NCBI GenBank assembly: GCA_021799755.1
Contig: JAJYZU010000008.1
Coordinates: 1-18,395 of the forward strand
Reading direction: 5' to 3'
Source: Thermoplasmata archaeon
GTDB taxonomy: Archaea; Thermoplasmatota; Thermoplasmata; Thermoplasmatales; Thermoplasmataceae
Length of the DNA stretch: 18,395 bases
This document shows, piece after piece, positions 1-8,247 of this stretch. Both the position numbers and the translations under genes were made by a program. Numbering within the stretch: position 1 is the first letter of the stretch; each line of letters begins with the position of its first letter. The notes under the pieces are model-generated. The model worked only from the letters and a program-made list of their open reading frames with translations. It did no database searches and had not been told where the DNA came from.

Positions 1-1388
1 TCTGGGCGGTTGTTCAACTCATATGCAAGTTCGTAAAGCGCCTTTTCAATACTGAAATATGATACAAGCTCTTTAAAAACATCGCCTTTTCTTTTTAGAA
101 AAACTCCTTTATTGGTATTCTTCAAATACGATTGGAGAAATATTTCACGAAGATGGCGTGAAAGTGCATCGGCATCTCCGCTGGCAATTCCAAGATTTGC
201 TGAATTTTTGAGGGAAAAACTTACCGCATAATCCAGAGAACGCAACATCCCTGCCACATCCTTCTCCGGAAACCACTTCTCATTTCTTTCAAGCATGGTC
301 TTGGATGGTTCGCCCTCAAAATCTATAACATAGAGCATTCCGTTTGAACTAAGAACCTGGCCAAGGTGGTAATCGCCGTGGATTCTCATCTTCAGTTCCC
401 CTTTGAGACTTTCTAAGACCTTTACATTTGAACGCTTAAGCAGGCCGGCCAGTTCCAAAGCAGAAGCAGACATTTTACCAGTACTGCTGAAAACTCTTTC
501 CAGCAGTGCAACCGTATCATTCTGCAGTTTTTCCATTCTGAATGACAGCATCCTGAGATCGTCCCTCCCTGGTATTGAGGGAATAAAATCCTGAAGATTT
601 ACCGTGGACAACGAAAGATGAAGATCAGCGGTCAGTTTTCCAAGATCTCTGGAAAGGGAGAAGCAAGTATTCATGGATAGTTCTCTTTCTTCAGGCATGG
701 TCAGATATCTGATCAACGATTCAGTCATAAGGCTCCAGCAGTCCCTGGAATCAGGAATAAATTGAAAGAGTGATATGAGGTCCCTTCTTGATCCGTGCTT
801 CTCCAACGTGCAGAGGCCAAGCGGAGCAGGCGTGTTCCTGAAGCTATTTCTGTAAAGCTGCAATGGGACAGCGTAATCAGGGTTTTCTCCAAACTTGGAA
901 TTCCTGTACAGCTTGAGTATGTATTTCCTCTCAATGATGATTGAAGTATTACTCTGTTCCGCGTTCACTGATTTTATTTCTGTGACGGCATAATGATCGG
1001 TAGGCATCTCACCGAGTCCAGACAACGAAAAAACTATCGAAGCTTCCGGGCCTTTCACAACTCTAGAATTGATGAAGGATTGCACGACCAAATTTATAAA
1101 CACGGGATCATCCAAAGGATCTTTAAATTCCGCAAGTTTATCGACAATTTCATGTCCTTCCGCTGATACCCGCGAATGACTCTCATCAGAAACGGGGATT
1201 TTCCGGAAAACAGTAAAGTAGGTAGCCTCTCCCTGTGGTTCAAGATCTGCGCGGAAAACGACAAAATAGTAATTATTTTCTTGGGAACCAAGGCACAAAA
1301 GATCGATGACGCTTACATTCTTCAGAAAATATGCCTTGGAGGAGAACCATCTTTTCCCTTTCAGATACTCGGGGAGAATTTTTTCCAA
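1..1388 (-). CDS. mak: Maltokinase (Mak/Pep2), 3'-truncated by window edge
   Basis: Phosphorylates maltose with ATP to alpha-maltose-1-phosphate, the donor used by GlgE encoded two genes upstream. The minus strand is open from 1430 to the left edge with no stop. Seen: HGDYHLGQ at 357-380 (about residue 337), the kinase-like catalytic loop of maltokinases; IDFEGEP at 306-326, the metal-binding segment; EKALYELAYELNNRP at the left edge, a typical C-terminal motif of the family; and GKRWFSSK near the N-terminus. At least 462 codons are visible and only the last few are missing. The start is uncertain: the frame has no ATG or GTG before the conserved region. I placed it at TTG 1388; an ATT at 1430, three bases behind AAGGAGG, or a frameshifted fusion to treS are alternatives. 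The function is secure, the start is not. Confidence 0.9.
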   Translation of the reverse strand, partial: MEKILPEYLKGKRWFSSKAYFLKNVSVIDLLCLGSQENNYYFVVFRADLEPQGEATYFTVFRKIPVSDESHSRVSAEGHEIVDKLAEFKDPLDDPVFINLVVQSFINSRVVKGPEASIVFSLSGLGEMPTDHYAVTEIKSVNAEQSNTSIIIERKYILKLYRNSKFGENPDYAVPLQLYRNSFRNTPAPLGLCTLEKHGSRRDLISLFQFIPDSRDCWSLMTESLIRYLTMPEERELSMNTCFSLSRDLGKLTADLHLSLSTVNLQDFIPSIPGRDDLRMLSFRMEKLQNDTVALLERVFSSTGKMSASALELAGLLKRSNVKVLESLKGELKMRIHGDYHLGQVLSSNGMLYVIDFEGEPSKTMLERNEKWFPEKDVAGMLRSLDYAVSFSLKNSANLGIASGDADALSRHLREIFLQSYLKNTNKGVFLKRKGDVFKELVSYFSIEKALYELAYELNNRP

Positions 1389-1425
1389 TCTAAAGACTAG
1401 GTCTGAATCTGAGAGACCCGTGATC

Positions 1426-3087
1426 TCAATCGTCCTCCTTGAAATCGTTTTCTGTCAGGCTTAGCCAGAAGAAACTTCTCGGGGGCATGGTGAAGAAGTA
1501 AGGAAGATCACCTATTGCAGGGAATTTTGCATCGGTTATGGCTTCCACTGGTCTGAGCCCCTTGAACCTAGAAAGATCAAGTTCAACGTAGGTTGGTCTT
1601 CTTGAAAGGTTGAATATACAGAGCATGTTCCTGCCATCAATGGTTCTTATGTATGCGAGAATCCTCCTGTTCTTGTGCTGCAGAAACTCAACATCTCCAT
1701 GACCCAGAATGTCAGAGAACTTTGATCTCACTCTGGTCATTTTCTTCACCCAGTTTAGGAGGGACGTTGGAAGGCGCAGTTCAGATTCAACATTGACCGT
1801 TTCATAATGGTAATTCGGGTTCGTTATGGGCGGACTGTAGAGCTGTTCAGTGTCAGCAGTCGAGAATCCGGCATTTCGGTCAAAGGACCACTGCATGGGC
1901 GTTCTGACTCCGTTCCGATCTCCCAGATAGATATTATCGCCCATTCCAAGCTCGTCACCGTAATAGAAGATGGGAGTGCCGGGAAGAGAAAGAAGAAGAG
2001 CGTACAGAAGCTCGATGGTTGGTCGATCATTGTCAACTAGCGGCGCAAGTCTCCTTCTAATTCCAAGGTTAAGACGCATCTTCGGTAACTTCGCATATTC
2101 GTTGTACATTATGTCCCGTTCCTCATCAGTTACCATTTCAAGCGTGAGCTCGTCGTGGTTCCGCAGGAAAATTCCCCAGTCACATGTAGGCGGTATGGGC
2201 AGGGTCTGATTGATTATATTAACGATTGGTGCCGCCGATTCCGTAGCCAGTGCAATAAAAATTCGTGGCATGAGCGGAAAATTGAACGCCATGTGGAACT
2301 CATCCTCATTACCGAAGTAGGCTTTGGCATCCGTTGGCCATTGATTTGCTTCGGCAAGAAGAATTGTGCCTGGGAATTCGGTATCCACAAGTTTTCTCAA
2401 CTCTTTGAAATACTCATGAGTTTCGGGTAGGTTCTCGCAAGAGGTGCCTTCTCGTTCAAACAGATAGGGAACGGCATCGCATCGGAATCCGTCAAGTCCC
2501 ATATCGAGCCAGAACCTGACAACGTTCTTGATCTCTTCTCGGACTTCCGGGTTATCATAATTGAGATCCGGCTGGTGGCTGTAGAACCTGTGCCAGTAAT
2601 ACTGTTTTGTTTTTGGTTCCCAGGCCCAGTTCGACATCTCCGTATCCGAAAAGATCACCCTAACCCCACTATATTTTGCGTCATCATCCGACCATACGAA
2701 CCAGTCTCTTTTCGGATTGTCTTTCCCCTTCAGCGCTTCCCTGAACCATGAGTTCTGATCAGAAACATGGTTCAGCACAAGATCTGCAATCACCCTGATG
2801 TTTCTTGCATGGGCTTCAGTGATCAAGATTTTGAAATCCTCAATGGTTCCATACTCAGGCAGGATGGAATAGTAGTCAGAGATGTCATACCCATCATCCT
2901 TGAGCGGAGACTTGTAAAAGGGAAGGAGCCATATTCCATTTATGCCCAGATCCTTGAGGTAATCAAGCTTTTTGGTCATGCCGGCAAAATCCCCGATACC
3001 ATCACCGTTGGAATCATAGAAAGACTTGATGGGTACCTCGTAGAATATTGCATCCCTGTACCATAGCTTGCTATCATCAAGCGGCAT
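1426..3087 (-). CDS. treS: Trehalose synthase (maltose alpha-D-glucosyltransferase, GH13)
   Basis: Intramolecular isomerase interconverting trehalose and maltose; here it would supply or drain maltose for the kinase encoded next. It has 553 residues, the usual length of a stand-alone TreS. GH13 motifs are in order: DLVLNH at 102-107, FRCDAVPYL with nucleophile D204, LLAEANQWP with acid/base E246, and FLRNHDE with D312. The N-terminal GIWLLPFYKSPLKDDGYDI stretch (about 51-69) and RNGVRTPMQW in the latter half are TreS signatures; most family members have FRLDAVPYL where C203 is seen here. The C-terminus PRSFFWLSL closes the usual beta domain. ATG 3087 lies one base after the glgE stop, with a GGGGGAAA SD in the glgE end, so translation is probably coupled. 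The stop is preceded by AAGGAGG, an SD-like sequence discussed in the findings. Confidence 0.96.
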   Translation of the reverse strand: MPLDDSKLWYRDAIFYEVPIKSFYDSNGDGIGDFAGMTKKLDYLKDLGINGIWLLPFYKSPLKDDGYDISDYYSILPEYGTIEDFKILITEAHARNIRVIADLVLNHVSDQNSWFREALKGKDNPKRDWFVWSDDDAKYSGVRVIFSDTEMSNWAWEPKTKQYYWHRFYSHQPDLNYDNPEVREEIKNVVRFWLDMGLDGFRCDAVPYLFEREGTSCENLPETHEYFKELRKLVDTEFPGTILLAEANQWPTDAKAYFGNEDEFHMAFNFPLMPRIFIALATESAAPIVNIINQTLPIPPTCDWGIFLRNHDELTLEMVTDEERDIMYNEYAKLPKMRLNLGIRRRLAPLVDNDRPTIELLYALLLSLPGTPIFYYGDELGMGDNIYLGDRNGVRTPMQWSFDRNAGFSTADTEQLYSPPITNPNYHYETVNVESELRLPTSLLNWVKKMTRVRSKFSDILGHGDVEFLQHKNRRILAYIRTIDGRNMLCIFNLSRRPTYVELDLSRFKGLRPVEAITDAKFPAIGDLPYFFTMPPRSFFWLSLTENDFKEDD

Positions 3088-3088
3088 G

Positions 3089-5017
3089 TTATACTTTCCC
3101 CCTTAAGGCAAATATGTGCGCCGGCCTTGTACCCGGCGTAAGCCTCACATAATTGGCCGATCCATGCCAGGTATATCTGGAACCGTCAAGAAGGTCCTCA
3201 ACAGTGTAACTTTCCCCGTCTGAAATTCCGAACAAACCGATTGGGACGTTCACAGTCGCCTCATGAGTTTCGAGCGGATTAATATTCACTATTATCAAAA
3301 GGGAACTGCCGGTGGAATATCTGGCATATGCGATTATGTTGGGATTCCCGGCCTCAATAAAAACCAGGCCCGACCTCTCCTGAAGGCACCGGCTCATCTG
3401 CCTGATTGAGTTTAACTTTGAAATCAGGGGCTTTATGTTTCCCGGAGAATCCCAGTTTCTTACCTTAATTTCATATTTCTCTGAATTGAGATATTCTTCC
3501 TTGCCTTCAATGGCCTCGTTTTCACAGAGCTCAAAACCGCTGTAGATACCCCAGAGGGGTGAGAGAGTTGCAGCCAGTATAGCTCTTATCATGAAAGCAG
3601 GAGCTCCGCCTTTCTGAAGAACAAAGGGAAGGATATCAGGCGTGTTAGTGAACAGCATTGGTCTGAAGTAGGGTTTAACGTCCTCTGAATAAAGCTCCTT
3701 GAAATATTCCTCGATCTCATCCTTATAATTTCTCCATGTAAAGTAAGTGTAAGATTCGCTGAAGCCTATCATGGAAAGATGATACATCACCTTGGGTCTG
3801 GTGAAGGCCTCGGAGAGGAATATGACGTCAGGATATCTCTCCTTTATGGATGAAAGAAGCCAGCTCCAGAAGTCAAAGGGTTTTGTGTGTGGGTTATCCA
3901 CCCTGAAGATCCTGATTCCCTTTTCTATCCAGAATATCACTATATTCCTCAGTTCATTCCATAATGCATCTCGATCCTGGCAGTCAAAATTGATTGGATA
4001 GATGTCGAAATACTTCTTTGGAGGGTTCTCTGCGTATCTTATGGTGCCGTCAGGCCTGTGGAAAAACCACTCGGGATGATCTCTCACATAAGGGTGATCC
4101 GGAGAGCACTGATATGCGAGGTCCATTGCTATCATGATTCCATTATCGGCGCAGGCTTGCATGAACCGTTCAAAGTCTTTCATGGTTCCCAGGGACCTCT
4201 CAATTGAATAATGCCCGCCATCTGCGTTGCCTATTGCCCATGGGCTTCCCGGATCATTCTTTCCGGACTTCAGTGATCCATTCTTTCCACGCCTGTTCGT
4301 GATCCCAATGGGGTGTATAGGAGGCAGATATATCACGTCGAATCCCATTTTCTTTATGTCCGGTATCCTCCGGAGGCAGTCATTGAATGTTCCGCTTTTT
4401 CTGGGGTTGCTGCCCTGCGATCTTGGGAACATTTCGTACCATGATGCAAATTCTGCATACGGTGGATCTACGGTTATTCTGATCCAGTCGCAACTGACCT
4501 CATGATCCCTTGTCTGGTGTTCAAACATAATTTTCCTGATATCTTCACTTGAGGCAAATTCTATAGCACGATCTACGGAAGCAGATCTGAGAAGCTCAAG
4601 AAGTTTTGAAAGGTTTTTCCCCTCTTCTCCATTAGTTCCTGCAGCTGCATCATTTACGATCTGTATTCCGGATGCAATGTCAGCAGAAACATCCTCCCCC
4701 GCTTCTCTCCAAGCTCTGATCTTCTGAATCCAGTTGGCAAACAGATCTATCCAGGCAACAATCCTGTATTCCAGAATGCCTGCTCGCTCCAGCGGTATTA
4801 ATGCAGTGAAAACATCATTTCCCAAACCCGTCAAAGGGACGGATCGCAGATCAGCAGAACCGGAATTTCTATATTCAACTACGCCAGTGACCAACTCCGT
4901 ACCGTGGGTATAAACGGAACATGAAATCCTTGCAGACGAGGAAACCACACCTTTTGAACTGTATGAAAGATTTCCGGGCGAAGGCAAAACATTCTCAATT
5001 ATTATTCTGTTTTCCAT
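3089..5017 (-). CDS. glgE: Alpha-1,4-glucan:maltose-1-phosphate maltosyltransferase GlgE
   Basis: Transfers maltosyl from alpha-maltose-1-phosphate to the non-reducing end of alpha-1,4-glucan, releasing phosphate (GH13_3). From ATG 5017 it has 642 residues. An N-terminal beta domain (about 1-120) carries the WIQKIRAWREAGEDV helix of the family. The barrel follows: WYEMFPRS, LPPIHPIG at 231-238, HPEWFF, PPKKYFDIYP, FRVDNPHTKP with nucleophile D374, FLSEAFTRP with general acid E403, NTPDIL with D461, and IYSGFELCEN. RVDNPHTKP and the SEAFTRP form separate GlgE from ordinary amylases. An upstream in-frame start at 5050 exists, but the extra 11 residues would lie inside the glgB end. ATG 5017 has GGGAG seven bases upstream, so I chose it. 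It overlaps glgB by 23 bases and ends one base before treS. Confidence 0.95.
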   Translation of the reverse strand: MENRIIIENVLPSPGNLSYSSKGVVSSSARISCSVYTHGTELVTGVVEYRNSGSADLRSVPLTGLGNDVFTALIPLERAGILEYRIVAWIDLFANWIQKIRAWREAGEDVSADIASGIQIVNDAAAGTNGEEGKNLSKLLELLRSASVDRAIEFASSEDIRKIMFEHQTRDHEVSCDWIRITVDPPYAEFASWYEMFPRSQGSNPRKSGTFNDCLRRIPDIKKMGFDVIYLPPIHPIGITNRRGKNGSLKSGKNDPGSPWAIGNADGGHYSIERSLGTMKDFERFMQACADNGIMIAMDLAYQCSPDHPYVRDHPEWFFHRPDGTIRYAENPPKKYFDIYPINFDCQDRDALWNELRNIVIFWIEKGIRIFRVDNPHTKPFDFWSWLLSSIKERYPDVIFLSEAFTRPKVMYHLSMIGFSESYTYFTWRNYKDEIEEYFKELYSEDVKPYFRPMLFTNTPDILPFVLQKGGAPAFMIRAILAATLSPLWGIYSGFELCENEAIEGKEEYLNSEKYEIKVRNWDSPGNIKPLISKLNSIRQMSRCLQERSGLVFIEAGNPNIIAYARYSTGSSLLIIVNINPLETHEATVNVPIGLFGISDGESYTVEDLLDGSRYTWHGSANYVRLTPGTRPAHIFALRGKV

Positions 5018-7193
5018 GATCTTTCTCCCTTTTAAAAAACACTGCAGCAAGCGGTGGGAGGGTTATTTCAATGGAATTCTCGAACCCATGCATTCTTGTT
5101 TGCACCGAGAATACTTTTCCAAGATTTCCCACTCCGCTTCCTCCATACAGGGTTGAATCAGAATTAAATATTTCATCATACACGCCTTTTGAGGGCACAC
5201 CAATGGAATAGTTGCGTCTGACGACTGGAGTAAGGTTAAATACGCAGATCATCGGTTCATCATCAAGATCAGAGAATCGCATAAAAGACAGTACGCTCTG
5301 TGCGCTGTCGTTGAAATCAATCCACCTGAATCCCCTGTAATCTGAATCTAGCCTGTGGAGTTCATCATGTTTCTTATAGAGAGCGTTGAGGTCCCTGACG
5401 AGCATCCTCATCTTGGAATTCATGTCCCTGTTAAGTAAATCCCACTGAAGACCCTCGCTCTCTTTCCATTCCCTGGTTACCGCAAATTCGTCGCCCATGA
5501 ACAGGAGCTTTTTTCCAGGACTTGAAAACATGAAGGAATACGCAGCACGAAGGTTGGCAAATTTTTGCCACTCATCCCCGGGCATCTTGTTGTACATGGA
5601 CCCCTTCAGGTGAACAACCTCATCGTGAGAATACGGTAGAATGAACTTCTCGCTGAATGCATACCAGAGCGTAAAGGTAAGGCGATCCTGATGGTATTTC
5701 CTGTATATGGGATCCATTGAAAAATATTCCAGGGTGTCATGCATCCAGCCCATGTTCCATTTGAAATCAAACCCAAGTCCGCCGGTCTCCGTGGGGGCGG
5801 TGACCTTTGGCCATGCTGTAGACTCTTCAGCCACAGTGATAACGCCAGAATAGTATTCATGAACCTTACTGTTTATCGATCTCAGGAAATCGATGGCTTC
5901 CAGGTTTTCTCTTCCGCCGTATTTGTTCGGAATCCATTCGCCTTCTTTTCTGGAGTAGTCAAGATAAAGCATGGAAGACACAGCATCTATCCTTATTCCA
6001 TCGACGTGATATTTCTCAAGCCAGAATATGGCATTGGAGAGGAGAAAATTTCGCACCTCAAACCGTCCATAATTGAATATTCTCGTTCCCCAGTCCGGAT
6101 GTAAACCAAGTTTTGGATCTGCATGTTCATAAAGATGGGTGCCGTCGAATTCAGCAAGCCCTTCCTGATCTCCCGGGAAGTGGGCAGGAACCCAATCCAG
6201 TATCACTCCCATATTGTTGATGTGGCATTTGTTGACGAAATACATAAAATCAGCGGGTGTTCCATATCTGGAAGTGGGTGCATAGTAGTTGATGATTTGG
6301 TATCCCCAGGACAGGTCAAGGGGATGCTCCATTATCGGCATAAGTTCGATGTGCGTGAAGCCGAGATCAGCAACATAGGGAACAATTTTGTCCGCAAGTT
6401 CCCTGAAGTTCATGAAGCTGTTCGGATCACCTTCCCTCATCCATGAACCAGCATGCACTTCGTAAACCGACAATGGATATTTCTCAAGTTTTTCCATACC
6501 GCGCTTCATGATCCAGTCCCCATCACCCCATTCGTACGAGAGGTCAGAAACAATACAGGCATTCTTGGGCCTCTTTTCAACTTGAAATGCGAAAGGATCG
6601 GTCTTTATCCTTATCTTTTCATCTATTGAGGACTGTACTGCGAATTTGTAGAGTTCACCTGTATGCAATTCAGGAACGAAAACTTCCCATATTCCGGAGA
6701 ACTGGACGTTATCCATTATGGTGATCCCGGCACGCCACCGGTTGAAATCACCTACAACACTTACGGTGATTGCATTTGGTGCCCACACTCTAAAAACCAC
6801 TCCTGGAACGCCTCTTCTTGTCTCCAGGTGCGCGCCGAGGGAGTAATAGCTCCTGATCAGGTCCCCCTCCTTGAACAGATAGATGTCAAAGTCGGAAAGT
6901 GTGCTTCTGAATGAATATGGATCGATATGGCTTGTCAGGTTACCTCTTTCATCTCTGAATGAGATCCTGTAGTTTTCATCAAGCAAACTGTCGTCCACGG
7001 ATATTTCGTAGATATCCGGCAAATCGGATTTTCTCATCTGCATTTTTGTACCGTTGGACAGGTGGATATAAACCTCTCCACTGGCATCTGCCAGTGTCGT
7101 TATTCTTGATTTACCACCGTTAATTTGGAATCTTCCCAGGACGTCTGAGACTCTTTTGCCTGCAAATACCTTCTTCAAATCATTTTCATACAA
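4995..7193 (-). CDS. glgB: 1,4-alpha-glucan branching enzyme (GH13)
   Basis: Cuts alpha-1,4-glucan and rejoins the piece as an alpha-1,6 branch, creating new ends for GlgE. It has 732 residues, typical for bacterial-type GlgB with N1 and CBM48 domains. CBM48 is visible at about 115-210 (GVVFRVWAPNA, GDFNRW). The barrel has YEVHAGSW at 244-251, HIELMPIMEHP, APTSRYG at 305-311, GIRIDAVSSMLYLDY with nucleophile D403, TVAEESTAWP with acid/base E456, and LPYSHDEVVH with D524. The usual GYQxTGY is GYQIINY here. The start is TTG 7193: the frame upstream has only nine codons after a TAG and no ATG or GTG, and GGGGAT lies about eight bases upstream. Many archaea use a GH57 branching enzyme instead, so this GH13 form fits the bacterial-style pathway around it. 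First gene of the leftward operon. Confidence 0.95.
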   Translation of the reverse strand: MYENDLKKVFAGKRVSDVLGRFQINGGKSRITTLADASGEVYIHLSNGTKMQMRKSDLPDIYEISVDDSLLDENYRISFRDERGNLTSHIDPYSFRSTLSDFDIYLFKEGDLIRSYYSLGAHLETRRGVPGVVFRVWAPNAITVSVVGDFNRWRAGITIMDNVQFSGIWEVFVPELHTGELYKFAVQSSIDEKIRIKTDPFAFQVEKRPKNACIVSDLSYEWGDGDWIMKRGMEKLEKYPLSVYEVHAGSWMREGDPNSFMNFRELADKIVPYVADLGFTHIELMPIMEHPLDLSWGYQIINYYAPTSRYGTPADFMYFVNKCHINNMGVILDWVPAHFPGDQEGLAEFDGTHLYEHADPKLGLHPDWGTRIFNYGRFEVRNFLLSNAIFWLEKYHVDGIRIDAVSSMLYLDYSRKEGEWIPNKYGGRENLEAIDFLRSINSKVHEYYSGVITVAEESTAWPKVTAPTETGGLGFDFKWNMGWMHDTLEYFSMDPIYRKYHQDRLTFTLWYAFSEKFILPYSHDEVVHLKGSMYNKMPGDEWQKFANLRAAYSFMFSSPGKKLLFMGDEFAVTREWKESEGLQWDLLNRDMNSKMRMLVRDLNALYKKHDELHRLDSDYRGFRWIDFNDSAQSVLSFMRFSDLDDEPMICVFNLTPVVRRNYSIGVPSKGVYDEIFNSDSTLYGGSGVGNLGKVFSVQTRMHGFENSIEITLPPLAAVFFKREKDHGKQNNN

Positions 7194-7255
7194 GTAGCGG
7201 CATCCCCTCTGGCATCTAAACTAGGCTCAATAGTATTCGATATCTAAAAAGTTTA

Positions 7256-7275
7256 GCTATAAGGTCTTTTTATTC
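7256..7275 (-). promoter_or_regulatory. Candidate promoter of the glgB-glgE-treS-mak operon
   Basis: On the minus strand, GAATAAAAAG (7275-7266) and TTATAGC (7262-7256) are AT-rich TATA-like boxes upstream of the glgB TTG. Either would place a start of transcription around 7235-7248, giving a leader of roughly 40-55 nt that includes the GGGGAT ribosome-binding sequence. Based on sequence resemblance only; which box is used cannot be told. Confidence 0.3.
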
Positions 7276-7407
7276 GATACACTCTAACAGCAGTTATAGG
7301 GCAAATCTTTTGTTAGCATGATTAAGGCGGAAATTCACAATGATCCCTATGGTTTTGAAAATAGAATCATAAGGAATTAATTGGGAAGTACATATGAGTA
7401 GTTATCA

Positions 7408-7416
7408 TTATATAAA
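7408..7416 (+). promoter_or_regulatory. TATA box of the ATP synthase operon
   Basis: TTATATAAA is the best TATA-like sequence in the divergent spacer. Its centre at about 7412 predicts a transcription start near 7435-7440, only a few bases before the atpK TTG at 7446. GGTGA at 7435-7439 could act as the SD if transcription begins at or before it; otherwise the mRNA is nearly leaderless. No comparable box precedes any later atp gene, consistent with one polycistronic transcript. Confidence 0.6.
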
Positions 7417-7445
7417 GAGGACTGATCAGGTTTCGGTGACTTTCA

Positions 7446-7667
7446 TTGGTAGCTAATCCTGAACTAGCCATAGCAGCTGCAATAGCCATTGCTGGTGGTC
7501 TGATCGGTACCGGTATGGCGCAACAGGGAATTGGTGCAGCCGGTATGGGAATTATAGCAGAAAAACCTGAGAAATTTGGTCAGGTTCTGGTGTTCTTCGT
7601 TATTCCGGAAACCCTCTGGATCATAGGGTTTGTGCTGGGGCTTATACTCCTGCTGGGCATACTGTAA
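7446..7667 (+). CDS. atpK: A-type ATP synthase subunit K (c-ring proteolipid)
   Basis: Membrane rotor subunit that carries the coupling ion. It has 73 residues and two membrane helices: about 7-36 (glycine/alanine-rich, with GTGMAQQGIGAAGMG) and about 46-72, joined by the polar loop AEKPEKFGQ. The helix-2 motif FFVIPETLWIIG supplies the ion-binding glutamate in the P-E-T context typical of archaeal c subunits. A single hairpin is the simple form, unlike the fused multi-hairpin c subunits of some methanogens. H+ versus Na+ specificity cannot be settled by reading. The start must be TTG 7446, because an in-frame TGA lies at 7437-7439 and no other start codon precedes helix 1. First gene of the operon, seven bases before atpE. 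Confidence 0.93.
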   Translation: MVANPELAIAAAIAIAGGLIGTGMAQQGIGAAGMGIIAEKPEKFGQVLVFFVIPETLWIIGFVLGLILLLGIL

Positions 7668-7674
7668 GATATAG

Positions 7675-8244
7675 ATGTCTCTAGATAGTATTCTTGCTGA
7701 GATTGAGGATAAAAAAAGAAAAAATCTTCAGTCTGCGCTCGAGGAATTTAATCATGAAAAGGAAATGAAGGAGAAAGCCTACAATACGGAACTCGAGAAT
7801 CTGAAATCATCCTTTGAAAAAAAGAAGATGGAAGAGGCGGAAAGCATCCAGAGAAGCAGGCTGGACACTTCTACCCTTGAGGCGCGGAGACTTCTTACGG
7901 ACAGGAAGAATGAAATCGTTCAGGATATGCTGAACAACGCATCAGCATATTTTACAGGAATCAGGAGAAGAGATATTTATCCAAAGCTGCTTCAAAAAAT
8001 GGTACTGGATGTCGAGAAAACGTTCCCCAAGGGTGGCACGATAACAGTAAACGAGAAAGACCTGGATTTAATCAACGGAATGTTGAAATCAAAGAACATA
8101 ACAGTTGTGAAGGGGGATGTAGATGGCGGACTTGAAGCGGTATCCAGTGACGGTTCACTGGAAATAGATCTATCTCTTTCGTATCTGTGGCAGAACATCA
8201 AGGAGAACATCGCACTAGCAATATCCGAGAAAATAGGTGAGTAG
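7675..8244 (+). CDS. atpE: A-type ATP synthase subunit E (peripheral stalk)
   Basis: Forms the stator stalk with subunit H, tying the catalytic head to subunit I. The 189 residues match the family length. The N-terminal half (about 5-85) is a highly charged heptad-like coiled coil rich in K and E. The C-terminal half (about 95-185) is the globular head-binding domain, with the pattern GDVDGGLEAVSSDGSLEIDLS corresponding to the family's GG-x-x-x-DG-x-x-x-x-(N/D) segment, and a final helix. The last codons GGT GAG TAG form a GGTGA SD for atpC. No strong SD is visible for atpE itself, so it may depend on re-initiation after atpK. Confidence 0.9.
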   Translation: MSLDSILAEIEDKKRKNLQSALEEFNHEKEMKEKAYNTELENLKSSFEKKKMEEAESIQRSRLDTSTLEARRLLTDRKNEIVQDMLNNASAYFTGIRRRDIYPKLLQKMVLDVEKTFPKGGTITVNEKDLDLINGMLKSKNITVVKGDVDGGLEAVSSDGSLEIDLSLSYLWQNIKENIALAISEKIGE

Positions 8245-8247
8245 TTT

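Noticed and set aside
1..1388. The left edge could look like a decayed gene, since only short open frames appear when complete ORFs are required.
   Set aside because: Reading the minus strand through to the window edge gives one uninterrupted frame with the maltokinase motifs all in the same phase; it is simply cut by the edge.
5018..5050. Longer glgE start at 5050.
   Set aside because: The added 11 residues are translated from the glgB 3' end in another frame, while ATG 5017 has a well-spaced GGGAG.
5739..6104. 121-codon plus-strand ORF opposite glgB.
   Set aside because: It lies wholly antisense to the catalytic domain of glgB, has no promoter or SD, and its sequence has no family-like pattern.
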